Assembly: GCA_025642075.2 (NCBI GenBank)
Contig: JAODUO010000028.1
Coordinates: 1,241,177 to 1,305,176 of the forward strand
Direction: 5' to 3'
Length of the DNA: 64,000 nucleotides
Origin: Ridgeia piscesae
Lineage: Eukaryota > Annelida > Polychaeta > Sabellida > Siboglinidae
In this document: positions 12,691-23,729 of the stretch, in pieces
How positions within the stretch are numbered: position 1 is the first letter of the stretch
Layout of the letters: each line of letters opens with the position of its first letter
Translations under genes and position numbers: made by a program
Notes under the pieces: generated by a model
The model's input: only the letters and a program-made list of their open reading frames with translations
What the model was told of the DNA's origin: nothing
Databases searched by the model: none

Positions 12691-15600
12691 AATAATTATG
12701 CAGTTTTAAGGAAACAGTCATTCAGTTAATCGATTAATACTTTTTTAACTCCATTAGTTCTGACCAGCTGTTACCATGGTAATTATCTACCCCATTTGAA
12801 GGCATTTATTTTCCCCACCTTGCCGTCGACTGTGAGTATGTAGGGGGAGCCCCACTCACAGATGACATCAACGACCTCTGGCACCGCGGCTGAGAAGGCA
12901 ATAAACTTGTTCTTGATGTCATACAACGTAACCGTGTACATCTGGGTCATGGCGTGACCACTGCTTCTGCAAAGTTATCACATCACAACTGTCACAGACG
13001 TTCCATGAACATAACTTCACCATGAACACAACTGCCATGGTAACAAGTAAAAGATAGGGTTATACATAGTACACTATTCATATACAATATCAACCAAACC
13101 ACACAGCTCAGTGAACTGCAATAAAACTGCAACACAAAATCAAATTTTTTATTGTGAAATTTTAGCTAACATAATAATTTTTAATATAATTTTAAAATGA
13201 AATTTTAGACATAATATTTATTTATTTATTAGCTTAACATAATTAATTATAATAATAAAAAATATAATAATCTTTTTATTGGTTACTTTATTATTCAAAT
13301 TTGATAGATATATATATAATTATATAAACATGTATTTATATATTTATATATGTATATATATATATAATATATGTATATTATATATATTATATTATATATT
13401 ATATATATAGTTATTATTTTTCACTTTATTGTAAATAGGCACATGACTCAAATGCCAGAACACATTCCTATTTGACACGAAATGTACATAGCATGTTGAA
13501 AATGGCAAATAAACTTTTATGATTATGATTATTTACAGTGAACGAACTTGCCCAAAGTTCAAAATGGTAGCACAGAATTCAAACGTGGGGTTCCCACAAC
13601 CGATCCCAGCCGTGCTGGAGGGAGGGGTTTGTTCTTGCACACCACACAACTTACCCTGCCCCTGCTCGAGGGAGGGGTTTGTTCTCGCGCCCCACCACAA
13701 TTAAGTATCCACGGTACCAGTGAAGCTGCAGCTTCTCTCCCTCGAAGGCGAGACAGGGCCCTCGCTCATCAGTCTGGTAGAAGTAGACGGCCTATAAGGG
13801 AGACAGAGGACATCAGGCAGGCAACAGGCTCTGTAGGGACCTTTAGTTGTACTGAGACGTCCTACAGGGGAGACAGAGGACATCAGACAGGCAACAGGCT
13901 CTGTAGGGACCTTTAGATGTACTGAGACGTCCTACAGGGGAGACAGAGGACATCAGACAGGCAACAGGCTCTGTAGGGACCTTTAGATGTACTGAGACGG
14001 CCTACAGGGGAGACAGAGGACATCAGACAGGCAACAGGCTCTGTAGGGACCTTTAGATGTACTGAGACGGCCTACAGGGGAGACAGAGGACATCAGGCAG
14101 GCAACAGGCTCTGTAGGGACATTTAGTTGTACTGAGACAGCCTACAGGGGAGACAGAGGACATCAGACAGGCAACAGGCTCTGTAGGGACCTTTAGATGT
14201 ACTGAGACGGCCTACAGGGGAGACAGAGGACATCAGACAGGCAACAGGCTCTGTAGGGACCTTTAGATGTACTGAGACGGCCTACAGGGGAGACAGAGGA
14301 CATCAGACAGGCAACAGGCTCTGTAGGGACATTTAGTTGTACTGAGACGGCCTACAGGGGAGACAGAGGACATCAGACAAGCAACAGGCTCTGTAGGGAC
14401 ATTTAGTTGTACTGAGACGTCCTACAGGGGAGACAGAGGACATCAGACAGGCAACAGGCTCTGTAGGGACATTTAGTTGTACTGAGACGTCCTACAGGGG
14501 AGACAGAGGACATCAGACAGGCAACAGGCTCTGTAGGGACATTTAGTTGTACTGAGACGGCCTACAGGGGAGACAGAGGACATCAGACAAGCAACAGGCT
14601 CTGTAGGGACCATTAGTTGTACTGTTCACTTTTACACCACTGCCTTTATTTGGGGTGTAGCTTACACAGTGATCTGCCATCTTGGTAACAAACAACAAAA
14701 TGCTGTGCACTGTCTACCATGGAACCAAAGTGATTAGTGGCATTATGATGGATAACGCCTGAATGTGATACACACACTCCTTAGATGACCGACCAAAAAT
14801 GCCAAATAAAAGTACTGTTTCATTTGTCTGACTATTGTAGATGTTTCTGGATGTTCTTGAAGTTGTTGTGTGTAGCCTGGCATGGGCTGTTGCTATTATA
14901 TCAGACCAGATGTTACATGACTGCTGAGCATTCCAACTGACTTGTCTTCTTCACATTCAGGTGGTTGCCTCTGTATAGAGGAACACTACACAATTCACAC
15001 ATGCACTGTTTTAAACCATTGATTAAAAACAGTGTTTTTTATATTATTTTTCCAAGTTTTTGAAGAGTGTGTTTAGGTCGTGTTTCCGACCCAGACCTCA
15101 GTTGCTGCCTTGAAGGGTGTGAGAGTGCTGAGGACACTCTGTCGGAGATCTTGTTCCACAGAATGAGTATGGGTGCATGTTGTCTATCATGATGTATTAC
15201 TTAGTTACAAGGTCTGTCAACCCATCATTAATGGATGTCAAACTTGTGGCATGTGTGGACATTCCGTCAGTAAAAGTTCATTTAGCATATGACGTTTTGG
15301 GCACAGACAACACAATGTACATATTACTACATAAACATTGTTGGCAAAATGCCATGCTTGATGGCGGTCATTGGCATAATTCTGGTAGACTACTAGGGAC
15401 CAGCACATCCACAGGATGTCATTGTACTGAATGCAAAGGAAACTGATCTACAATAGATAAGTACACAAAAGTGAAAGCACTTACATCTCGCCTGCCAATG
15501 ACAAACTGGCTCTCCAGGGTTGAGTCAGTGCAACATCTCAGTCTACACCCGTGACTGTCCAGAACACACTACAAGACACAAACACATCTCTGTCAAGAAC

Positions 15601-18600
15601 ACACTATAAGACACAAACACATCTCAGTTTACACCCGTGACTGTCCAGAACACACTACAAGACATAAACACATCTCAGTCTACACCCGTGGCTGTCCAGA
15701 ACAAACTACCATAGACACAAACACATCTCAGTCTACACCCGTGACTGTCCAGAACACACTATAAGACATAAACACATCTCAGTCTACACCCGTGACTGTC
15801 CAGAACACACCACAAGACACAAACACATCTCAGTCTTCACCTGTTACCATGCAGAACACACTGCAACAAACACATCTGATATAAATTTCCAGATAACCAT
15901 GTGCACAGGAAAAAGGACTAATAAAAAGTACTGACCATCATAAATGTGTGACTGACTAGAAACACCAGCATTTAGTGTCTGGTGTCTCCACCATGGTCTG
16001 GCATATAAACACTACAGGTGGTGTGTGATTATGAACTGACTTGCAGTTACATGACCCTACCATGGTGACGTCCTTGCTCTTGGTGTGTACAGTAAATGAC
16101 ATGACTGCATGCTCCGTGGAGACAAACAGCACAGACGAGTGACTCTGTGACTTGAATGCCAGGCCAGTGATAGGGTGGGGACCTTCATGGATCACCCTCT
16201 GCTTGCTGTGTCTGCAATCAAAGGTCAAAGGTCGTAGAGCCTGAAGGCAGAAACGTGCCAACCTTGCATAAGTGAAACAAGTGACTAAGTATATATATAT
16301 ATATTGTATTATAACAATATTTTATCTGATCATTATCCTAAATTATGAAACTATTGAACACAAAATATAATTTACTTTGCTATGGTACAACAGAGAAGTT
16401 GATTTACTTATTCCAGGAATGCTCGGAATAAGATGGGAATATATCACACGTGTATTCATGAAACTGCACTGGCTTCCCGTGAAGCAATGCGTTCAGTACT
16501 TAGTCCTGCTACTGGTGTTTTGTGCTCAACATGGACTGGCGCCACCTCACATCACTGACCTACTTGAACAAAGAGCCACTAGAGTGTTGCACTCAACCGC
16601 GAACACCTCGCAGTTGATATGGCGACAGAATTTTCTCGGTATTTGCTCCACAAATGTTAAATTCCCTTCCAATTGAGAAGAAGAAAACCTGTCAGTTTAT
16701 TTAATTTGTATTTATTTATTTTTGTTTTATGTATTTATTATCTTGAATATGTTTTTACACTAACTTTACATAATGTTGTCACTGCTTTATTACCAATATA
16801 CTCTTTATTTTAATAATCATCTTAGGAGTAACTTATTTATAATTTATTACTATTAATATTATACATATTTTATGTATTGTCATTTACATTAAGAAATCTA
16901 ATCTATTAATTTTTAGTAACTTATTAATATTCTGCATATATACATACTAGGCTAGTGCTGTCGATCGCCAATTGCGCCATAGGTTTGCTATTTGGCGAAA
17001 ATCAAATCAAACTATTCGCCAATTTTTGGCGAAACGTTATTTTGGTCATTATTATTGACGTTATCAGCAGTATATGACTGCATTATTCACTGCCCATCTC
17101 TGTTGAAGATGCCTAAACGACTGCACATCACACCGACCCAAATAACCAGTCAGCGCAAGGTGCCTAGCAGGATAAACAGTAGGTCACTAATCCCTCCTTT
17201 TAGCCACACTTATAGACAATAGCAGGGCTTAATTCAATTAAGAATTGTGTTGCCAGGACAACGGGGACCTGCTGGATGACACTAGTTACAAGTTTGAGTG
17301 GACACCCAACTCTGTACCTGACAGGTTCCCTGTTATTGCTCAGTGTCGGCGCAGTCACATGGCATGTTCATTAAATAATTGATGTGCCATCTGGTAAATA
17401 TTCAACCAAATGTCAATATATGGTTGATCTAATTCATGTATATTTGGCAAGTCTCATAACCAGAACACATTACAGAGAGAAAGATGCAGGTCAAAAACAT
17501 GTTTTATCTTTTACATATAATCTCTGTCACCCAGGCCAGAATTACAGTCGATGTGTAGACCATTACAGTTAACTACCTTGGAGAATTATTCTATTCAACT
17601 AATCAGTTACTGACCAGTCAAATGATGTTTTAAGATAGGTAATAATTATATCAATGCACTGTTTGAATCCCTGCGTGGCAACAAAAGTAGAGTAGATGTT
17701 TCTAAATTGTAAGGCCTTTGTTATAAAATGTTTATCTTTTAACTTCTATAGAAGAAAGATGTTCCATTAATTTATTTTGGGTATTTGCAAAATTCTCAAT
17801 TGTTGTTCAGCTTATATTACATAATTTTTTGACCTAAAAATTGCTAAAAGAAATCTCATTTGGCTAAAGACATTTCTGACCTTTAGCCAAATTGGCTAAA
17901 TAAATTTTAGGTCTAGCGCTAGCCTAGTACATATTCATGTACTCACAGTGCTTCCAAATGGATTTTATCTAGATTTATGGTGCTATATAAATATTCTTCT
18001 TGTTACCTACTTATAACTTCTAATTTTTTATGTTTTGTGTTTCACCATAAAACAAATTAAGCAACATGTGCAATTATTAATATACTGGGATGTATGTTTA
18101 AATATAACATATGCTTGTCTCTATTGGTGTGGCAGTACATACATAAAGTAAACAAAATCTGAAATGTATCCCTCATCTCATCCATTTTGTGGTGTCTTAT
18201 TCTGGTTGCTTGCCTTCATTAATTCATTTATATAGATCACTGTTACATCTTCTACTTGGTAACATGCCTAAGTACAACAGTTGGTTCTGGTCTCTAATTG
18301 GCAACATTTTTACCAAGTTCCGAGTTTTAAGAAATGAGAAAGTATTTTTGATATAGCATACTGATAAATTTGAGAGAACTCATGAGTAATGAACAATAAA
18401 GTATTGGTAGTTACCTTTCCTTGGTGACGTCGCCTTTAAACAGTACGATGCTGCCATTCTGGAAGCCCACTGCCATGTGGTTGAGATTCTCATGAACGGT
18501 CAGACACGTCACCTGTCAAACACCTCAACCTGATAACAACCTGTGGGACACTACCAGGAGGTCAGGGCTACCACAGTATGTGAAAAAACCGACCGATCGA

Positions 18601-21600
18601 TTGATCGATCGATCGATCGACTGGCCGGCCGGACGAACGAACGAACGAACGAACCTGTCAAATGGACTGTCACAAATCACCTGCCACAGATGAGAACCTG
18701 TCAGACATACTGTCAGACAGATGCAACTTGTCATATATACAATGTTAGAAGCATCATCTGTCACATACACTGTGAGGCATGTCACATGTCACATACACTG
18801 CAAGGCAGACACTGTCAATTGGTCACATGATGTAAGGATGCAGGAAGGAAGTATTAATATTATAATTAAAAGCGACATTACAGTCAATTCTGGGACTGCT
18901 GGTAGTTGTTACAACTTAGAAAGTAATATTGCTGTGATTATGAAAGGTTTCAACCTACCTTAGTGGGGGTGTTGCCGGGAATGGCTCTGGCGATGCGGGA
19001 ACACAGCGGGTTACCTTTCTCCACCTTTGGTCAACAATAAAATGTCTTGTCAAGTTAACATAGTGACCATCGTCTAGCAGACAACAGTAACCCTTACAGC
19101 AATACTGAACTTGGTTATTCAGCTACTCATCAATCAGAATAAAATGACATCCTCCAAAAGCTTTGTGTTCCATAAATAATTGTAAATAATTTTATATCAA
19201 TGTTAAGATGTGTTGAGGAATTCCAAGGAACCATAATGATCCTGGAAGAAATTCACTTTGTATTTTTACAGCCATCAACTTCTGTCAACAATCAAGTGAA
19301 TCAACACTCACAAGCCACTCTCTGTCAACCTAAAGATGGTAAACACTGTTGAAAGTACTATTTTGTTATCAATAGCAACAATGCCTATGCTGTAGATGAT
19401 ACTATTTGCACACAGAGCTACAAGATATGAAATTTTCATAAATGATATTTTATGATGGGATAGGACTTTTTATATTAACATGTTATGTAAAACAGCCCAA
19501 CCAATCAGTAAACCTCAGATATATTGCAGAAGATGTTTAGCTTTATGAACAAATGATTTACGTCCAGCTAACATCTAGCATGAACCCTTAAACAAGTAAA
19601 AAATACCTTAAAAGGAATAACAACAAAGCATTATATAAATTTCTTTTGTTGCATATACATGAAGTACCAGGGGTACACTATTATATGTAACATTTGAGTG
19701 TGTTTAAAAAATACATAAAAATATCTCAATTTAAAATGTTATATTAAACACGGCTTGCCCGCAGATCACGCAGAATTTTCAGATTTAATGAGTTTACCAG
19801 CATGACTCACATCCCAGCATCCGTAAAAGAGCAGCAAACATATGCATATTTCTAAAAGCCCACTGGCATTGGATAAAGTGTTGAATTTCTAATGTGTTTA
19901 TTTTTTGGCTTGGTGGGTATGACTATAAATATAAAGATGTAACATAATACAAATTAAAGCATTAGGTGTTTTTATATCCTTTATACAATGCCAGTGGGCT
20001 TTTTGAAATATGCATATTTTGCAGCGCTTTTACGGATGCTGGGATGTGACGCCATAGCTGGTAAACTCATTAAATCTGTAAATTCCACGGGATCTGCGGG
20101 CAAGCCGTGTTTAATATAAAATTTTAAACATATAGATATTTTTATGTATTTTTTTAAACATACTCAAATGTTACATATAATAGTATATTTCACATATATG
20201 CAACAAAAGAAATTTATATAATGCCTTATTGTTATTCCCTTTAACCAACTGGGAACTCAAAGATATGAAGGCATTACTTTTTTTACATGGGTTGGTAAAT
20301 TAATCCAATTTTGTGCCCGAGATTTAAGCTGTTTATGAGAACAAAACTAAATACATACACTCGTTCAATTATAGTTAAATTATCAGCAATGATAAATGAA
20401 ACCTTGCCGGTTGCACTGACATTCTTCTACTAGTCTCACCTTGTTGAGATTCCATACTTTGATCAGTGGGTTTAGACCTGGCTCATCCTCCTGAATACAA
20501 AGAGTATCAAACTTACACAAGTCACCACACTAATGGACCTCTAATTTACAATTTTTTCAAAAGCAGTTCTTAGACAAATGTGATATACAGTTCCATAACA
20601 ATATTACAATTTTAGTCAGTTTATTTAATTTTTACTTAATTCTGAAACATAGATTACTATGAATTACTGCAATGACAGCATTTCATGTTTATATACAATA
20701 CATTTCAAAACACCTCACGTTTTTTATATTGCTACAAAATGTCACCAATTAATGAAATCACTATAAATAAAATTGAACAGCCATGTTCTTAACCCCTTTT
20801 ATAGAACTGTTATGAAATTTACATGCAGACCAACGTAATCACACTCTTTAGAGCACCAACAGTGCTTGTTATGATGCAATGCAAAGTTCCTCATGTTTCA
20901 CAACTTTAAATATTACCTCTAAACATATTTTGTTACCAGGTCTGAAATTTGGCACAAATAAATTCCATAACCATCCCAATACATAGACAAAATGTCATCA
21001 AAATCACAAGCGGTAAAATTTTTTGTAGATGATTTACATAGAAAATACGCACCCCGACCGTGACGAGAATATTATGCTGCTTCAGCTGATACAGATGTGT
21101 AACACATAGTTCGTATGCGTGGAATGATGACACATCGAGTTGGCGACTGACAAAGTAAAGACTGCCTTCCTCATCACCGAGGACAAGTTGACCTCGTCCT
21201 GAAGTACATGCGGACACCTTCACATCCTGCAAGGAGAACCTCATGTTACAAAATATTCTGTAATCCATTCCCTTCAATTACACCATACATACAAATCAAC
21301 ATCATGCTCAGTCACGCACAAACATACACAATATAGTAAAAAAACATGAAGTTTTTGACACAGTATCTCCCGGCAATCGTGTTGAATGCATTAGGTACAT
21401 TTACAAACATCATTAGCATAAACTGCTTGTTTTGCTAGGCTTTTGATATGATAGACAATATACAAGGCTCACCTTCAATTTGTCAAATGGTTCGTTGGTT
21501 GTTGGGTCCCTCACATTTTCTTTGTCAAAGAAGTTGAATCTTCGCCACTGTTGAAAACATGCATTTAATAATTATTAACTCATAAATCAAAATTAAACAT

Positions 21601-23729
21601 AGGTAAATACTATACTTCCTGATAGTACACAAATTACATGGCAAGTTACATTTTCACATATAATGACTATATACTATACTAGACAATACACATGCCATAA
21701 TTCATATACACCAGAGCTGACCCCCCTCCACCTAGCGTTGAGCATTCTTCACTACGTAATTTCATCACCGTCATGTACGCATCAGTTTTAGTTTGTCACC
21801 ACCCTCCCTATGTGTGCAAGATGCTCGTGAAATGTAAATGTTGCCTAAATTGTTATAACCGTCTTCATGACGACATTATCATCTCACTGTTTATTCTTAA
21901 ATTCATTATAATTTGAAATGATCGATTTCATAACAATTACTAGTCATGATTGCCATGAAAAAATGGTTTGACTTCGACTCCGAAAGGAGTATAAATTAAT
22001 TACAAGAAAGCTGGATCTCCATAATAAATTATAATACAGTCGCGCCTCGCTATAACGCGACTCGCTATAACGCGAATCGGCTATAACGTGGTCGGTCATG
22101 GACCCCGTATTTCTGCCGCCAGGGGGGAAATGGGTGCTACAGCTAACAATAACGCTGTAATTAACTGTCACTTATTGTTATTGAAGTCCTCATGTTTGTC
22201 TTGTACAGGTGTATCTAGAAAAAATTTATTGATATTAAGAAATTTAACACAGAAGTACAACTGCGTTGCTGAGTTCGTTGTTTGTTGGGCCCCTGGCTTC
22301 TGCTCTGCCGTCAGCTTCGCGGCACCAATCCAATCGTTTTTCAAACCGATCTATTGTGTAACCAGCGCTTGGTTTGTGTGGTAATTTCTTAAGTGTTTGT
22401 TTAAAACGTTACCAATTCCTTTGATTGCATTTAATTAACTTTAGGCACAATAAATTTGGTACAAAGTCCTGTTTGTTTGCGCCGATATCAATCGCGTTTG
22501 TCTCCTGCCAGTTCGCTGTGGCTTCGGCGAAGGCGCCCGTTCACTGTGGCTTCCGCGAACGAGTGCCTTGAACGAGTGCCTTCGTCGGCTTGTAAATGGC
22601 AATTAAATTGCTTACGAATCGGGCGGTGACCAAAAATAATTATGGTACTGAAATGGCAGGCTAAAGTTATGTTATGTTTTCTTCACTACGTATACGAAAA
22701 AACATTTACTTGTGCGCAAATATACGAATTCGTCAACTGCGTGTGAACCGCAGTAGCCTCGAAACACCGTGAATTGCATTATAAATCGGCACGGTAAATG
22801 TGCGATCTAAATTTATATTTTGGGATTGATTAAAAGATGAAATTAGCCAACAGTCAGCGCAATTAGTATAAGTATTAATATTTGACCGACTTCGGCAACA
22901 TGTCAATTCATTTGTGCGTTTAGGCTGCTGAGTTTAAGGTTATTTTAGACCGCGTACTGTGTTATCGCTCCGCCTCAGTTCGCATCGCCAGACGAGGCGC
23001 GTTGGCTCTGAATTTATTTCAAAACTATACACCATTCGCAAGATTTACTCAGTTCAACATTCGACAGTGTATATTATTTTAACGTAATACACATTTACGT
23101 TGGTTTCAATGTCAGTTAGTTTTATAAATCACGCATACACCGTGCAACCAGCACATTGGCTTTGGTTGCTGTTGTGGAATTTTTTGGGTGGTGGCGCCCC
23201 TGGCGGAATATAATCTATAACGCGCCTCGTTTACAACGCGGTTCCATTTCGTGGACCCCAACTACCGCGTTATAACGAGGCGCGACTGTAGTATGAATAT
23301 TATATTTGATATAACTATAAAAGCCAGCCATAAAACCCATATTCAGCAGAATGGACACACAATTTGTCAATGTAGTTTCAATGGTGACAAACAGGGAATA
23401 GACTTGTATGCATTTTTTAAAAGTCGGAATCAAACAAAATGTTTCGTAGAAGAGATAGATAAAACAGTGAAAACACGGCCACCAATGATATTCGTGTCAA
23501 CGTTCGTTGTTAAAAAGGAGAAAATACCGAGTGACAGCACCGCCTCCTGCAGTCCTGGGGCAGGAGTCATTTTTTTATCTGAACTCAGTTCGGGAACTGC
23601 GAATAATTACACATTCTCTAAATCATACATTCACAGCCAATCATTCAACAGTGCTACAACATAACTGGCGTTTCGTGCAACAGCAGCAGATGAAAAATAC
23701 TAGTATTTCTTAACCTGTAAAAACGTCAT
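847..23729 (-). CDS. VPS11: VPS11, HOPS/CORVET tethering subunit (19 exons seen, 3' end off window)
   Basis: VPS11 is a core subunit of the HOPS and CORVET complexes that tether endosomes and lysosomes; the family has an N-terminal beta-propeller, an alpha-solenoid and a C-terminal RING finger. Exons, in transcription order: 23715-23729, 21473-21547, 21053-21226, 20440-20490, 18959-19024, 18415-18512, 16061-16211, 15485-15568, 13655-13791, 12819-12966, 12409-12488, 10692-10766, 10109-10192, 8991-9137, 8017-8208, 7411-7516, 4721-4825, 2807-2890, 847-897. The 5-residue first exon MTFLQ joins [10 protein letters not shown]. Diagnostic stretches are [67 protein letters not shown] and [14 protein letters not shown]. 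All joins have AG/GT borders and matching phase except at exons 13 and 17, which each break frame. About 640 residues are covered; the solenoid end and RING exons lie left of position 847. The identification rests on recalled family sequence. Confidence 0.95.
929..2310. repeat. 31-bp minisatellite, about 39 copies
   Basis: The unit is CCTAGGGGACATGTCAGGTC plus CTATGGCTGCA, with G/C and T/C variants. It is interrupted at 2085-2237 by an inserted tail and resumes for about two copies. Each unit holds the palindrome GACATGTC. It lies between VPS11 exons 19 and 18. Confidence 0.93.
2085..2237 (+). mobile_element. Retrotransposon 3'-tail insertion inside a minisatellite
   Basis: About 153 bp interrupts the 31-bp array between GGGGAC and GTCACG. 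It ends with a GATGGTGCTATATTAAATAA stretch and an ATT/ATTACTATTATT tail, a form common at CR1/L2-type LINE or SINE 3' ends. A related GGTGCTATATAAATA end lies near 17978. Confidence 0.6.
2891..3655. repeat. Two adjoining minisatellites upstream of VPS11 exon 18
   Basis: 2891-3312 is a degenerate unit of about 54 bp (ATCACTGACACTAGACACAA and following). 3313-3655 is a 24-bp unit, GTCATCATGTCACTGACACA plus AGAA. They share the CATGTCACTGACAC core. On the minus strand the first array ends exactly in the acceptor of exon 18. Confidence 0.88.
4721..4825 (-). other. VPS11: VPS11 exon 17 with one-base frameshift
   Basis: The exon opens at 4825 after a TAG acceptor and completes a phase-1 codon from exon 16. 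It reads [19 protein letters not shown], then the frame slips by one base at a run of four T (minus strand, near 4772), and the conserved frame resumes as [16 protein letters not shown]. Exon 16 ends in phase 1 and exon 18 starts in phase 0, so the exon should be 104 nt; it is 105. Read straight through, a stop follows within about five codons. A homopolymer error in the assembly or a real lesion would both explain it. Confidence 0.85.
5405..5833 (+). other. EDTT-repeat open frame, first module copy (interrupted)
   Basis: The same head ([11 protein letters not shown]) and 15-bp repeat as the copy at 6158-6922, open for 143 codons until a 16-bp unit shifts the frame and gives TGA at 5834. Later 14-bp units disturb it further. 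The module tail, with TAATAAAAATATTAATTAA, is still present near 6070, so the copy looks decayed. Confidence 0.3.
6158..6922 (+). other. EDTT-repeat open frame, second module copy (no ATG)
   Basis: A 15-bp repeat (GAAGACACTACAAAT) keeps one frame open for 254 codons as repeats of Glu-Asp-Thr-Thr-Asn and variants with Thr, Pro, Lys or Leu in the fifth position. The frame starts after a TGA at 6155-6157 with [16 protein letters not shown] and ends with a non-repetitive tail, [13 protein letters not shown], then TAA TAA overlapping an AATAAA. There is no ATG in frame and no convincing splice acceptor. It lies in a VPS11 intron on the opposite strand. It could be a terminal exon of a Thr-rich secreted protein or only a minisatellite with a fortunate period. 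Confidence 0.3.
7805..7945. repeat. CACA/CACG microsatellite
   Basis: Alternating CA and ACGC runs. All reading frames through it are repeat artefacts. Confidence 0.9.
9170..9725. repeat. Degenerate GACACAGGACAGG repeats, then 87-bp repeat x4
   Basis: 9170-9345 holds short degenerate units. From 9382 an 87-bp unit (starting GTGACTGACTGTGACACAGG) repeats at 9469, 9556 and 9643. It lies between VPS11 exons 14 and 13. Confidence 0.88.
10109..10192 (-). other. VPS11: VPS11 exon 13, frame-inconsistent
   Basis: The 3' half reads [15 protein letters not shown], which matches the family, and ends at a GTCAGC donor. The 5' half starts in the expected frame (S-K-G-K after the exon 12 junction) but then meets a TAG. 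The exon is 84 nt, whereas the phases of exons 12 and 14 require a length of 1 modulo 3. The disturbed part holds runs of five A, five C and three A, so several small indels are likely. Placing the exon elsewhere in the intron was tried and gave nothing better. Confidence 0.7.
10861..11020. repeat. TA-rich low-complexity tract
   Basis: Long (TA)n runs with short interruptions, just left of the DNA transposon that starts at 11095. Similar (TA)n tracts are at 12655-12690, 13310-13410, 35608-35640, 36028-36056 and 41577-41607. Confidence 0.9.
11095..12405. mobile_element. Non-autonomous TA-flanked DNA transposon at a VPS11 splice donor
   Basis: The ends are CAGTGGAACCCCTC and its inverse GAGGGGTTCCACTG, flanked by TA on both sides (11093-11094, 12406-12407), as in pogo/Tc1-mariner elements. 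Inner segments near 11390-11530 and 11800-11960 are also imperfect inverted repeats, so most of the 1.3 kb can fold back. A short hairpin of GGGGCGGTCTTA lies just inside the right end. No transposase frame is present. The right end adjoins VPS11 exon 11. Confidence 0.85.
13784..14625. repeat. 70-bp minisatellite overlapping VPS11 exon 9 acceptor, 12 copies
   Basis: The unit CCTACAGGGGAGACAGAGGA and following has a period of 70 bp (starts at 13861, 13931 ... 14561). The first, slightly diverged unit contains the real exon 9 acceptor and the first 7 bases of the exon (13785-13791). Confidence 0.93.
15532..15880. repeat. ~51-bp minisatellite overlapping VPS11 exon 8 acceptor
   Basis: The unit ACATCTCAGTCTACACCCGT and following repeats at about 51-53 bp, with one partial copy after the first. 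The unit at 15532-15568 is the first 37 bases of exon 8, and its acceptor is copied in the others. Confidence 0.9.
16385..16710 (+). pseudogene. LINE (CR1/L2-like) C-terminal fragment
   Basis: [19 protein letters not shown] and [11 protein letters not shown] match the conserved C-terminal region after reverse transcriptase in CR1/L2-type LINEs. After a frame change near 16620 the text continues [18 protein letters not shown] to a TAA. It lies in VPS11 intron 6, antisense to the gene. Confidence 0.75.
16947..17927. mobile_element. Probable small DNA transposon with CTAGGCTAG ends
   Basis: Inverted ends CTAGGCTAGTGCT and CTAGGCTAGCGCT are flanked by TA. Sub-terminal TTGGCGAA/TTGGCTAAA motifs occur near both ends. 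No coding frame. The terminal repeat is short, so the call is tentative. Confidence 0.5.
18511..18830. repeat. GATC/GAAC tetranucleotide runs and degenerate CTGTCA repeats
   Basis: 18585-18655 holds (ATCG)n followed by (GAAC)n. Around it, ACCTGTCA-like segments recur (18511, 18654, 18696 and others); on the minus strand each reads TGACAGGT, like the acceptor of VPS11 exon 6. Confidence 0.7.
19608..20244. mobile_element. Foldback/MITE element with ~265-bp arms
   Basis: The left arm (19608 to about 19873) and right arm (about 19986 to 20244) are inverted copies, mostly identical with scattered differences, around a central region of about 110 bp. Both ends are TTAA, compatible with a piggyBac-type target. 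It lies in VPS11 intron 4. No coding frame. Confidence 0.85.
22037..23288. mobile_element. Non-autonomous TA-flanked DNA transposon, 1.25 kb
   Basis: The ends CAGTCGCGCCTCGCTATAAC and the inverse of CAGTCGCGCCTCGTTATAAC are flanked by TA (22035-22036, 23289-23290). Sub-terminal CTATAACGCG motifs repeat at the left end. No transposase frame is seen. It lies in VPS11 intron 1. A second, truncated copy is at 43969-44467. Confidence 0.88.
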
